The notes under the pieces: generated by a model | Told to the model about the DNA's origin: nothing | Seen by the model: the letters and a program-made list of their open reading frames with translations, nothing else | The model's database searches: none | Shown here: piece by piece, positions 46,774 through 57,505 of the stretch | How positions within the stretch are numbered: the stretch's first letter is position 1 | Layout of the letters: each line of letters opens with the position of its first letter | Position numbers and translations under genes: made by a program | NCBI GenBank assembly: GCA_032164245.1 | Contig: JAVMKO010000006.1 | Span: 22,454,319-22,518,318, forward strand | Length of the DNA: 64,000 nucleotides | Direction of reading: 5' to 3' | From: Sternotherus odoratus | Lineage: Eukaryota > Chordata > Testudines > Kinosternidae

Positions 46774-48304
46774 TTATAAGCAAGACACAAGAAATAATGC
46801 TTCCTCTCTACTCCATTCTGATTAGGCCTCAACTGGAGTATTGTGTTTAGTTCTGGGCGCCACACTTCAGGAAAGATGTGGACAAATTGGAGAGCATCCA
46901 GAGAAGAGTGACAAAAGTAATTAAAGGTCTAGAAAACATGACCTATGAGGGAAGATTGAAAAAATTGGGTTTGTTTAGTCTAGAAAAGAGAAGACTGTGA
47001 GGGGGCATAATAAAACTTTTCAAGTACATAAAAAATTGTTACAAGGAGGAGGGAGAAAAATGTTCTTAACCTCTGAGGATAGCAAGAAGCAATGGGCTTA
47101 AATTGCAGCAAGCGAGGTTTAGGTTGGACATTAGGAAAACCTTCCTAACTGTCAGAGAGATTGTGGAATCTCTTCATTGGAGATTTTTAAGAGCAGATTA
47201 GACAAACACCTGTCAGGGATGGTCTAGATAATACTTAGTCTTGCCATGAGTGCAGGGGACTGGACTAGATGACCTCTCAAGGTCCCTTCCAGTCCTATGA
47301 GTCTATGATTCTATGAGGAGCTTAAATTCCATCCCTTGTTCTCCTGAAACCAAAACCTTCCCTCTAAACTTGAACTGAACATCAAACAAACATTTTTCAC
47401 TGTCCAAAACAGCTTAGTTAATAACTAATAATAACTCTTTGCTTCTTTTACAGTTTTTTGCACATTGTGTGGGCTTCCGGCTAGGTCTGTAAATGCTGAA
47501 GTACCAAAAGAAAGGCTGTTTTTTATGGGACTCTCAGTCCAGCACAAGGAGATATTATCCAAAATCTTGTGAGATCACCTTCTTTCATGAGAAATCCCAC
47601 TCAGTTCTGCATACCCAAGAGATTTGGATAGTTCAGATAAGGACCCCACTTTGGACAATTATCTGAACCAAACTAAATTGTTTGAAGTTCAACACTCATT
47701 GAGCATTATTATCCACAACTCTGAATGAATCTGGAGCAGCATAAAAGAATGCAGCAAAAATCACAACTTTTTAAGAACATTTTCTTGTGTGGCATAGTTG
47801 TTAAAGTACCAACATAGCAAATGTGCACATTTTAAAGTGATTTTGTGTGCTCTGATTACACAAAGATATTTTTGTGGAAGCTGGACTCCACACATACCAA
47901 AACGCTAACCCACATCTGGTCTTCATAGTTTAAATTGCTGCATGAAGCTCACTCACACTTTGGCATATGCCAAAACTGTGGCTGAATAAAGAAAGCACCT
48001 GCCAAGTATATCCACTTTCTAAAACTATGCATGCTAACAACTTCAGGATGCATAACTCAACCTCCCCTCTCACAGTTCCATTAGCAATAACCTGCTTTGT
48101 CACTGGAGCAGTGTAAACAAAGAGTAAAAAAAAAAAAAATCTTGAAAATCCCCCATGTGTTATAATGTTTTCTCACAGAACTCTGACAAATTAGCTGTAG
48201 TCATAAAAATTTGCCATTTAAAAATTGTTTAGCATGCCTATTACAAGCCAACCGAATGCAGAAAGTGTTCCTCTGCTGGGGCAGATCTGAGTCCATCATG
48301 AGCT

Positions 48305-48365
48305 TGTTGAAGAAGAGTTGTCTTGTGGTTAAGACACTGGACTGGGATTTAGATCCCAGGTAAAT
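48305..48365 (+). repeat. tRNA-derived head of a MIR/CORE-SINE
   Basis: TTGTGGTTAAGACACTGGAC (box A region) and GGGATTTAGATCCCAGG with AATTCC (eroded box B region) match the tRNA-like head of MIR-type SINEs. It is cut short where the CR1 begins. Confidence 0.5.
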
Positions 48366-48389
48366 TCCAGGTGATCTTTTCCTCATAGG

Positions 48390-48760
48390 TGAGGTTTTTT
48401 TAAACCTTTTATCATTTTTGTTGCTGTCCTTTGGATTCTCTCCAATTTGTGCATATCTTTCTTAAGTGTGGCATCCAGAACTAGGCAGTAGAACAGAACA
48501 ATTACCACTCATGTCTTACAACCAACACTCCTTTTAATACACCCCGGGAAGATAACAGCCCTGTTTATTTATTTTGCAACTGCAACTTGTTGTTGGTTCA
48601 TATTTGATTTCAATTTCCACTCTAACCCCCAGATCCTTTTCAGGAGTATGACCACCTCACCTGTTTCCCATTTTGTAGTTTTACACTTTGTACATGTTTC
48701 AACTTTGTGTTTTGATTTTCAGATCACTAAAGTGTTCTCAATGGAACCACATTGGCCTCT
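48390..48760 (-). mobile_element. CR1 LINE fragment
   Basis: The complement strand carries CR1 3' landmarks. On the plus strand these read TCTCTCCAATTTGTGCATAT, GTGGCATCCAGAACTAGGCA, ATGTCTTACAACCAACACTC and CCCCCAGATCCTTTTCAGGA. It is more diverged than the other two CR1 copies, so it is older. Confidence 0.75.
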
Positions 48761-49447
48761 CACTATTCTTCCTAATACCTCTTTTCAAATTACCCTTTGT
48801 CTGTCTTGTTTATTTAGACCATAAGATCTTACTGTTTCTTTCTATGTGTTTATACGGAACCTAGGAAAATATGGTCCTGCTCTCTTTTTGAGGCCTCAGT
48901 GTGCTACTCTAATACTACTAATAATAAATTGAGCAGTCCAAATAACAGGCCATTGTACTGTATCAGAAGTGCCACCATGCAGTTAGGTCCAGCTTCTGCT
49001 ATTGTCTTAGCTCTCCCCAACAAAAATCTCTTTATATTCCCACATATTTGCTAATCATACAGGACCAATATTAGGGTTATACAAAATATTTTTACATAAA
49101 AGATTGAACAGAATTGTTCTACAGTGGTGTAGAACTGACGCTGCCCCAAGTCACCAGCGTTCAATCTTCTAGGGAGGTTGCACACCTCATCCTAGGTTGA
49201 CAACATTGAAAAAGACTTTAGCTGAGAAATTTTCACAATCTGTCCATACCCTACAGAACATCTCTTCTATGACCCCCATCCAATTACTACTGCTCCTTCT
49301 TAGGCCCAGAGAGCCTGCCACTCACCATTAAATGTCTTCAAGGAAGGATGGGGCCTCCCTCTGTGTCCTTGGGTCAGGTAATCAAGCTCCCCTTCCTCTC
49401 AATTACTATTAGGTAGGTCTCATTTTTGCAAAGTATCGAGGACTTGG
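48761..49447. other. No recognised feature
   Basis: Unassigned AT-rich DNA. May include more of the old CR1 near its left end. Confidence 0.4.
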
Positions 49448-49600
49448 GTCCCAGTTCTGCAAAGCACTTAAACATGTGCTTAACTTCAAACACATGAGCA
49501 ATCCCATTCATTTACTTTTAAGTCTTACATGCTTAGTGTTAAGAATATACTTAAGTGCTTAGCCGTGGAGCTAAAGTGCTCAGCACCTTGAAGGATTAAA
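49448..49600. repeat. Palindromic interspersed repeat, GCTTAAG type
   Basis: CCCAGTTCTGCAAAGCACTT, AAACATGTGCTTAACTTC, AAACACATGAGCAATCCC and the inverted arm TTACATGCTTAGTGTTAAG, AATATACTTAAGTGCTT. Confidence 0.6.
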
Positions 49601-51381
49601 ACCATAGCAGACTGAATGCAGTGATCTCACATGACTTCAGAAACCAACCATCCCAGATCTGGCTCAGATACTACAAAGATGTGGTCCTTATATACCGTAG
49701 CTAAACAGATGGATACTAAAGCATTCTAAGCACTTTGCAAAACAAACAAAATATGCAAACTTTCCTCCATGGAGCTTAAAATCTAAATCTAGGCAACAAG
49801 TGAGAGAAACAAATGTCTGTAGGGAAAAGGGAAGATGAAGGTTATGGGTTTGACAGCTCATTGTAGGGACATGATTCTGCAGCTTTATTCTATTTTTATA
49901 CTTCTCCCCTTTCTCCCATATTGTTTTCCTACATATAACATTAGAGTTGGGAGGACATGGGAGATAATGTGGGTTAGCATTCATGGGCCTTATAGAAAGA
50001 GTGAATCTTCAGGACAGATTTGTCTGAGGAGATGAAAGGAGCCTCTGTTACTTTCCAGGCTTTTCGGGGTCCAATCCAGTGAGGTGAATCCTGTGAGGTG
50101 TGGAGCACCTCATCTCCTATTGAAGACATTGGCTGTTATAGGTCACTTGGTCTGTCTCAAGAGATGCTCAACAACTTGAAGGACAGACTATGAAATAGGT
50201 GCAGGGAAATAGACCCACTGCTATTTAATTGAGGCAGGTGTTTCTCCAGTATTTAATGAAATATTGAAGTTCAAGGCTTATTTGGGATTAATTAAATGTG
50301 AAGATTATTACATACAGGAAATGTCTCTATCTCCTGTTTAGAGAACAAGGAAAATCAAATGCAAGAAATGACATTAATGCAACATTGTGATTGTCCAGTT
50401 AATACCCCAAATTGTCAGAAATGCAAAAGTTAAGAATCGAAGAGCAACAGTTACTTGATGGCATTGAGTACATGTAATATTTCTGACTCCTATTTTCCTT
50501 GTTAAATGAATAGCTTAATATATTAATCTTCAAGCTGGACCAACCATACCACAAAACATACAGAACGTGCAATGCAGGGGAGTTAGCATGGTTGTTAGAA
50601 CCCCTAGCTTTTGCATCTCCTGACAGCTTGTAATTTTTAACTGTGATGACCTTAGTGTTACATAAATGTAGCTAGTTTGTTTTTCTGATTGCTTTGTATT
50701 CAGTTTTAGTATGGTTGTACCATGCTTCCCATTTCCAGATTCAGCTACACAGTATGAACCAGGAAACATTCACAAAGGAAAAACCTTTACCAGTTGCAGA
50801 GTAATAATCTATCAAAAATAAACTGTGTGTGTGGGTTTATACATACATACACCCCCAGTATATACTGTATATATATTTTCAGGAGTGCCATATTGGGCAC
50901 ACATTAAGAACCCCCACACACACCCATTTGGAACCAAGGCACCTTGTAGGAGTCAAGGCCAGGACTTTAATGCTTTGCTACCATTTCTGACAAGGCAGCC
51001 TCCTTCTTTGAAAAGGACGAGCTAGAGCCATCTTTCAGGAGTTTTCTTTCCCTGACAGAAATCAGCAGGGTTAGAATAAACTGCATAAGTTATCAGCTCC
51101 TCAGGAAAGAACATGAAAAAAGCCCTTCTATCACTTAATGAAAAATAGCTTCTTTTTTGGACAGAACTTCATAGGCTTGCAATCAAGCCGTGGCTCCCCC
51201 CTCCCATCCTTCCTTGACGTGCCATAGAGGCAAATCAAGTCGGCATCTATTAATAATATTTTCCCCTGCTCCTTTCATTTCTCTGCATGTCCTACCACTG
51301 TCAGGCCCCGTGATGGAGCAGCGCCTTTATCTCGTCCGAGTCTGGTCTGTCAGGGTGATAAACAATTCTAACAAGAATCAG
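49601..51381. other. No recognised feature
   Basis: Unassigned DNA. Positions 51,180-51,380 are not repeat-like and border the duplicated block described next, so the conserved region may extend left. Confidence 0.4.
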
Positions 51382-51590
51382 AATAAAGATCTTCCCAGTA
51401 GACTCGGTGGAGAGATAGAGGCTTTTCTCATTTTCTCGACGGAAAAAAAAAATTTAATCTAGCAGCTCTGGCTTTTTTCAAGCGTCACATTCAAAGAGAT
51501 GCAAATTTGTCAGAGCTGAGACCCCGGCTGACTCTCAGCACTGCGTGAATGTCAAAGGGGGGACTCGAAGCCTTTGACATCTCTGCCTTT
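51382..51590 (+). promoter_or_regulatory. Duplicated non-coding block, copy A (candidate enhancer)
   Basis: This block aligns with 57,309-57,505 in the same orientation. The best segment is 37 identical bases (51,489-51,525 against 57,404-57,440), and flanking similarity is high with small indels. Shared features are CCCAGTAGAC, TCTCATTTTCTC, TTTAATCTAGC, TCAAGCGTCA, an octamer ATGCAAAT (51,499-51,506), CAGAGCTGAGACCCC and GTGAATGTCAAAGG. It has no poly(A) tail, TIR, tRNA box or LTR ends, and no open frame is shared. Unlike the diverged repeats here, this pair is strongly alike. I infer a duplicated conserved non-coding element. An unrecognised ancient repeat is the alternative. Confidence 0.45.
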
Positions 51591-52303
51591 TTTGGGGGCT
51601 ATCTGCTGAAATAAAAAGGGGGGGGGAAGAAAGAAAATGCTTTGTAGTGTATGTTTCAACAATTTTCATAAGTTTTCTTCTGAAATAAAATAGTGCCGGT
51701 GGGAAGGTAAAGAAAGTGTGTGTGAAAGAGAGAGAGGGGGGAGATGATGTGCAAAAGGGAACATAAACTTGTCCATTCAGATTTAACCATGCAGTGTTAA
51801 TAGTAACATTATTATTAAAAAAGGGTTAATTTAAGGGCTTGGGCAGCTTCTTAAAAACTTTTTAAAATCAGTTTACAGAACTTGATGCTTTATCACTGGG
51901 TATGTGTGTATTAATATTGTATAGCTTTGCTAATATGTTTGTAAGTGTGTATGCATAAATGTGCTTATGTGTATCTTTTTTATATGTTCTTTATCTATGT
52001 GTTGACCATGTTCACAGTACAAATCAAATATACAGGCAGTCCTTATCCTGAAGATCTTACAGTTTATATAACACACACTTGAAAGTTCAGAGGAGGAAAT
52101 AAGTTGGAGGTATTTATTTTTAATTTTCTTATCATTTGATTATTTTTTACTCATATTGTGAAGCTATGGCTTAGTGAAATGGGCTGGGAAGGGTATATGC
52201 TCTATATTTCACAGAATGCCCTTCAGGCCTTACAGCTGTCTCACAATAACTGGTGTTTTTCTTAAAGCTCCTAGAGTCATGTGATGGAATACATAAGAAT
52301 CTG
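51591..52303. other. No recognised feature
   Basis: Includes a G-rich tract near 51,620 and AT-rich unassigned DNA. Confidence 0.4.
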
Positions 52304-52328
52304 AGAAAGGAAGGAAGGAAGGAAGGAA

Positions 52329-52414
<86 letters not shown>
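52304..52414 (+). repeat. (GGAA)n(GAAA)n compound microsatellite
   Basis: About six GGAA units (to about 52,332) run into about twenty GAAA units. Both strands are open across it, which creates false reading frames at 52,171-52,710 and 52,253-52,546. Confidence 0.97.
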
Positions 52415-54454
52415 AGTTTCTTTCTAAGTCTTCTTGCTTGCAGAGAAGAGCATGAAAACAAGAGCCTGGTGTATCTGAAAGGCTTGAAAGCCAGAAGGCA
52501 AATAAAAATAACCCAAAATGTATTTTTTTTAAATAAAATCCCATAATTTACAAGCCAAACTAGGGATTTTTTTTTTAACCTGAACAATGATTTTTGAATA
52601 TTCAGAGTTGACAATATTGAATAAGCAACTTGTGGGTTTAGGTTCAGGCTTGGAAGACGTGTATGGGGGGATGGAGATTGGTTGCTATCCCAAAGAGTCG
52701 GATTTGACATTGTTTGGCAGGATTTGAACCATTTTTCTGCTGGTCTTGAATGCTGTGGTGGAAGGTTGTGACATTCCTTTGAAACTTCTATTTTACCCCT
52801 CTTATTTATTATCCTTTAAGTACTTTCAACAGCACATTCTGTCAGACCCAACTCTATGCTCATTTCCAGTGTTCCAGGAGTTGGAACACATGGTGCTCCC
52901 TGAAAAAGCAAGGCTCTTGCTGCTTCTTCTAGTACAGCCCCCTACTCCAAGAACCATTAGATGCTCAACTCCAATTTCTGACTGTCAGAAATACAAGGCC
53001 CCTTATCTCCTCTATAACCCAAGACTGACTGAATCCTTCATAACTCCTCAAAAATCCAGGGGCCCAATTCCTCCCAAAAAGATATCAAGAGGCATACCCC
53101 TTGTTCCAAACCTCAGGGATTCCAGCCCCATCTCCTCAAAATTCCAGGGCTCTGGTCCCATCTGCCAACCTCTGTCCAAACAGCAAGGGATCCAAGGAAA
53201 GACCTCTGATTTGACATCCCAAAATAGAAGAAATTTAGTTTTCACAGCCCGCTCCCCTCACAAAAGCAGCCAGATCCCCAAACACACCTTCAACCCTAAA
53301 AAATAATGTGTTGACACAAATGCAGTACCATCAGCAGCAGAACAAGCTCTTAGCAACATGTACGCATGCCACCACACAATCTCCAAAGGGGATCTGTTCT
53401 CAGTTATCTGTTCTGTTTGAGGCTCTGCATTTACAGAATATTTTTGATTTTAAAAATGTTTGCAGTGAACTTTCCCTTTTAAAGTAATGGAAGGATATGA
53501 AGATCTAGAGAAGTGGCATACTGTGTTTTACTGAGTGGTAGAACTTTGGGACTGTTAATCAACTCCATTCATTTTATGTGAAGTCAACCAGCCAGCATGC
53601 CCAAAACAGTACAGAAATGGTACATTGTGATATTTTTTTATCCCTGTGTGATTGTACGCACAATGTTATTTTTATTGGAGGTTTTTAATTCTTCTTTGGC
53701 TGTACTCAAAAAATAATAGTGCCTCAGCTCACTGGGAAAAAAATTCAGAGGGAACAGTGGGTCCTCTCCTTAATGATGCCCACGGTTTTAGAAGAATTGG
53801 ACCAGACTTATGTATTTGATAATAAACATTTCCCGCCAAACCCTCAAACAGAATTAGGGAGTATTTACTAAAGACAAAGCTAAGGGTATATTTAAGTGTT
53901 GCACAGTAACACAGCAATACAGAGCAAATACATAACAACGATTGACTTCTGCCCAGTTCACGATGCCAAGAAGGGGAGCATTCTGTACTCCCCCAACACC
54001 TCTGAGCCATTTCAACCCCTGGTGTAAATTATGGTAACCTGAAGTGACCCCCCAAAAAAGCTTTGGATGCCACTACCTTCTTTTGAAAAGTGCTCTGAGA
54101 TTTACCAAGGAAAAGTGATATATAAGTGCCAGCAACTATTGTGTCAGGCCCAAATCCAAAGATTCTACCTCAATCCTTGCCTCTTAATATTTCTAATATG
54201 TGAGTAAAAGATGAGTGCTGAGTATTGGAAGACTTATTTTCTACCACAGTAAAATCCACATGCAGGCCACACTCATTCAGGCACACTACACTCATTTTGC
54301 AACAGTATTGTTGAAAACAGGGAGCATTGTGCACTGTTACTTATAATCAATGCAAGCAATAAATCTCTCATTTTAATAGTAAAATGGCTATCACCAACGG
54401 TTATTAGTAATGATTAATTTGTAAGGGAGTTGATCTAAAAACTCCACTATATAC
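52415..54454. other. Unassigned; longest open frame in the window at 52,746-53,306
   Basis: A 186-codon plus-strand frame, rich in Pro, Ser, Lys and Gln, lies in C-rich, low-CpG DNA. It has no domain, signal peptide or similarity that I recognise, and no promoter or splice context. GGGATTCCAGCCCC and TTCCAGGGCTCTGG style motifs suggest degenerate internal repetition. I consider it fortuitous. Confidence 0.3.
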
Positions 54455-54544
54455 CATCTATATAAGCTCAAAAGCTTGTCTCTCCAACCAACAGAACTTG
54501 GTCCAATAAAAAATATTATCTCACGCATCTTTGTCTCTCTAGAC
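54455..54544 (+). mobile_element. Penelope-like tail fragment
   Basis: ATAAGCTCAAAAGCTTGTCT, CCAACAGAACTTGGTCCAAT, AAAAAATATTATCTCACGC and CTTTGTCTCTCTAG match a second tail type (GCTCGAAAGCTTGTCTCTC...GTTGGTCCAATAAA...TTGTCTCTCTA) that I associate with Penelope-like elements. It is cut by the hAT insertion. Confidence 0.5.
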
Positions 54545-54861
54545 CAAGGTAGGCAACCTATGGCATGGGTGCCAAAGGCAGCACACGAGCTGATTTTCAG
54601 TGGTACTCACACTGCCTGGGTCCTGGCCACCAGTCTGGGGGTTTTGAATTTTAATTTAAAATGTTTAAGAAGCTTCATTTAAAATTGAAAACCTTATTTA
54701 CTTTACATACAAGAATAGTTTAGTTCTATATTATACACTTATAGAAAGAGACCTTCTAAAAATGTTAAAATGTATGACTGGCACACGAAACCTTAAATTA
54801 GAGTGAATAAAGGAAGACTCAGCACACCACTTCTGAAAGATTGCTGACCCCTGCTCTAGGC
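54537..54861. mobile_element. hAT non-autonomous element with 8-bp target duplication
   Basis: The element spans 54,545-54,853 (309 bp). The left end is CAAGGTAGGCAACC and the right end is the complement of CAGGGGTCAGCAATC. CTCTAGAC at 54,537-54,544 and CTCTAGGC at 54,854-54,861 are the target duplication (7 of 8). The 8-bp duplication and CAGGG-type ends define hAT. The interior carries TTTAAAATGTTTAAGAAGC and no transposase. Confidence 0.85.
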
Positions 54862-55685
54862 CACAAACAAAGAAGACAATGTTAGAATTATGTGGCTAAT
54901 TGTTAATCCAGGGGTCTCAGACAACCTGCATTTTACATTGTCCAAAGGCGGCTTCCATTCCTTGCTGTGTGAACTTGTAATAAGTTGGGTGACTGAAGGT
55001 TAATTCAGCAGGAAGCATCAGTGGCTTTCTGGAGCGTACAGCCTCTGAATGGTGTTTTCAGTGATAGTCTTGTGATAAGTAGATCTGTCTTGGAGAAAGG
55101 GAGTTTGTCATGCAAGATAAACCCGCCTGCTCTGTGGAGATTCACAGCTGTATGTAAATGGAGCTCTTCACCTCTTGCAATGATTCTGCCACTGGCAGTT
55201 CCCAATACAGTTCTTGTCCTGGAATCCAGGAGCCCGGAGACCAGATTGCAGTGATAAACAAAAAGATAACCAAGTCCTAGACAAGGGCTTCAATGGTGGG
55301 AATGGAGATGAAAGGATGGATTTTCCAAGATGTAAATGAAGATGTAGCGACAACCTAGAGGGAGAAGAGAAGGTAAGAGAGGAATCTAAGATGACACCAA
55401 GGTGCAAGCCGACGTGTCAGCGAGGAGCGTGCAATTATCAAAAGTAATGTGGGAGGGAGGGTGTGAGAAGTTTTGGTGGGTAAATGGGGCGTATAAAAAT
55501 AATATGCTATCCTGTAGCTGCTGAAAAGAGGAGAATTCCTCCTCTGAAGAGGGAGCAACCTCCATATCTGCGTAGCTCAGGAGCCTAGCATCTGCAGAGG
55601 GAAATTGTTCTGGACGGGCCCCTAATATCTCAGAAATGGGTTCCTCAAGTTAGACTTCCAAGCCCATATTTAGGCACCTAAAGAA
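54862..55685. other. No recognised feature
   Basis: Frames at 55,005-55,254 (both strands) and 55,168-55,558 (minus) have no domains. The composition is ordinary. Confidence 0.4.
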
Positions 55686-55783
55686 GTGGCCTGATATTTT
55701 TTTTAAGTGCTAAGCAACCAGCAATTCCCTCTGAGATCACTGGGAGTTGTTGGGTGCTTAGCATATTTGAAAATCAGGCCACT
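55686..55783. repeat. Palindromic interspersed repeat, GTGGCCTGAT type
   Basis: A clear foldback: GTGGCCTGATATTTTTTTTA, AGTGCTAAGCAACCAGCA, ATTCCC on the left against GGGAGTTGTTGGGTGCTTAG, CATATTTGAAAATCAGGCCAC on the right. The arms are about 43 bp. This is the best-preserved member of its family here. Confidence 0.7.
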
Positions 55784-57308
55784 CCTTTAAGTACACAAAG
55801 ATGGGCTCAGGAACCCATTTCTGAGAATCTTTGCCTCTGATTTTTGTGCCTGTGTGAAATAGTTTCCAAATCTAATTGCTCAAATTATCATTTAATTGTT
55901 GTTTTTTAAGTATTGTTCAAAGCCAGTGCTGTTCTTCCTTTGCTAAGCAATTAATCCACTTTCTTCAGTTATTTCTAGAGATACATGTTGGATTGAATCG
56001 GAACCCAGGTGAGTGAGTTAAAACATGCAGTATGCATCACTAAGTCCTAACTGCAGATCACATCACACACTAATGTAATGTGATCTGCCAGAAAATTATA
56101 AGAACCCAGCAAGAAAAAAATGAGCTCTATTTGATTGTCCATAAGTTATGCTGCACACAGAGCTTGCAAACAAATTTTGTGTAGGGGGAAAAAAAAACTT
56201 CACTCACAACATCTCCTACTGACACCGAATATGAACTCCATTATATACACATGTTTCACATACACTGGAGAAACAAAGAGAGAGTAAGGTATGGCACTGA
56301 GGAATTCAGCTCCCCGCCGAAGGAAAAGGATCACTCTCTTTCATAATTCATGAAGGAATGGGCCTTTTCCATCCAGTCATAGCAACTACAGTTAGAAGAG
56401 AGCGGTGTTAGGTTTAATTTTAAAAGTCAGTGTATTTTAGAGATTTATCCTCATTTAACAGCAGCATCGCATGAGGCCAGCAGAAATGCATCTGGAATCT
56501 CTTCAATTAAAATTAAAATGTTTTACAATCAAAATCCACACGAAGTCTGTGGAGATTTTTATAAGGTATCCCAATTCAGATTTCACCATAAATAGAAATC
56601 AGACGGATACTTGATCTGCACAATAAACATGTATAGACTTTGAAGCAGTTGCCTCTCTACATATCCATCTATCTGTCATTAATTGAAATGACCCCAGTAC
56701 ATATATAAGGCGAAATCCTGCTCTCTGTTTACATGGTGTAACGCCACAGAATTTAGTGGTAACATTCTGGACCTTATTTGTATACCGGTAAGTAAGAGCA
56801 GCGTGTGGACCATAGCATAGAATCTGATGAAATAATTCATGTTGCAGTAGGATTTGTGCAGTGGGTAACAGGTTTATTATTGATATGGAGTCAATCTAAT
56901 TATCAGTGATTTATATGGCTGATTCTGTTCCCTGTCATCTGCATTAGGGCTACAACCACATTGTAGGGCCCAGCCTTGGAACCCTTACACATGTGAATAT
57001 CCCTTTTTCATGCTGATGGAATGGGAACGGTTTGTAGGTTTAGCCCCACATTTGAAAACTGTCTAAATTGTTTTAGAAGTCATGTCAGGTACAGTTTATT
57101 CCAAGGTTTACTTGCAAATTTTAATCAGAAAACACAGAAGGGATATGCAGTTTAGATTGAAATATTCTTTCACCTTGTACTCTGCCCAGGTTGACTTACT
57201 GTGGGGTGATATAACTGGCAGAAGTTACAGTGTGCATGATAGAGGAAGGCTGGACACAAACTAGAGGAAACACATAAAGAAACATTTATTTTAAAAAAGT
57301 AAATCAAC
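55784..57308. other. Unassigned; weak GTGTAA-type relic at 56,708-56,803
   Basis: GAAATCCTGCTCTCTG and TTTACATGGTGTAACGCC near 56,710 look like one arm of the GTGTAA-type hairpin. Positions 56,280-56,620 are non-repeat, with TAAT motifs. No gene evidence. Confidence 0.35.
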
Positions 57309-57505
57309 CATAAAGATCCTCCCAGTAGACCTGGGAGATGGAAGCCTTTCTCATTTTCTCCATGGCAAAATTTAATCTAGCGGCTTGGCTTTTCAAGCGT
57401 CATATTCAAAGAGATGCAAATTTGTCAGAGCTGAGACCCCAGCTGACTTTTAGCACTTTGTGAATGTCAAAGGAGCTTAAAGGTTGAAATGTCTTTACCT
57501 CCCTC
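57309..57505 (+). promoter_or_regulatory. Duplicated non-coding block, copy B (candidate enhancer)
   Basis: Counterpart of copy A, 5.9 kb downstream and in the same direction. It is slightly shorter because of small deletions (for example, no A10 tract between TTTTCTC and TTTAATCTAG). It keeps the octamer ATGCAAAT (57,414-57,421) and GTGAATGTCAAAGG. The two CG pairs that copy A has in GACCCCGG and ACTGCGTG are changed here, consistent with CpG decay. Confidence 0.45.

Larger units (their letters stand above)
46146..47316 (+). mobile_element. CR1 LINE 3' region, split by a solo LTR
   Basis: Left part (46,146-46,298): ACATACAAAATGGGAAATGA, CTGCCTAGGAAGGAGTACTG, GGGATGTATTATCAGGAGTG. Right part (46,770-47,316): GTTATAAGCAAGACACAAG, GGCCTCAACTGGAGTATTG, GAGAGCATCCAGAGAAGAG, GGACTGGACTAGATGACCTC, ending CTATGATTCTATGA. 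An AT dinucleotide run (46,256-46,272) replaces a short A-rich stretch. There are no long open frames. The CR1 predates the LTR insertion. Confidence 0.92.

Noticed and set aside
48305..48365. A tRNA gene
   Set aside because: Only a box A-like region is clear. There is no cloverleaf or acceptor stem, and the sequence fits a MIR head.
52171..52710. 179-codon minus-strand frame
   Set aside because: Its centre is the GGAA/GAAA microsatellite read as repeated FLSF. The flanks have no coding features.
52746..53306. 186-codon open frame as a gene
   Set aside because: No domain, no start or splice context, low-complexity Pro/Ser/Lys content, and C-rich DNA with few stop codons by composition.
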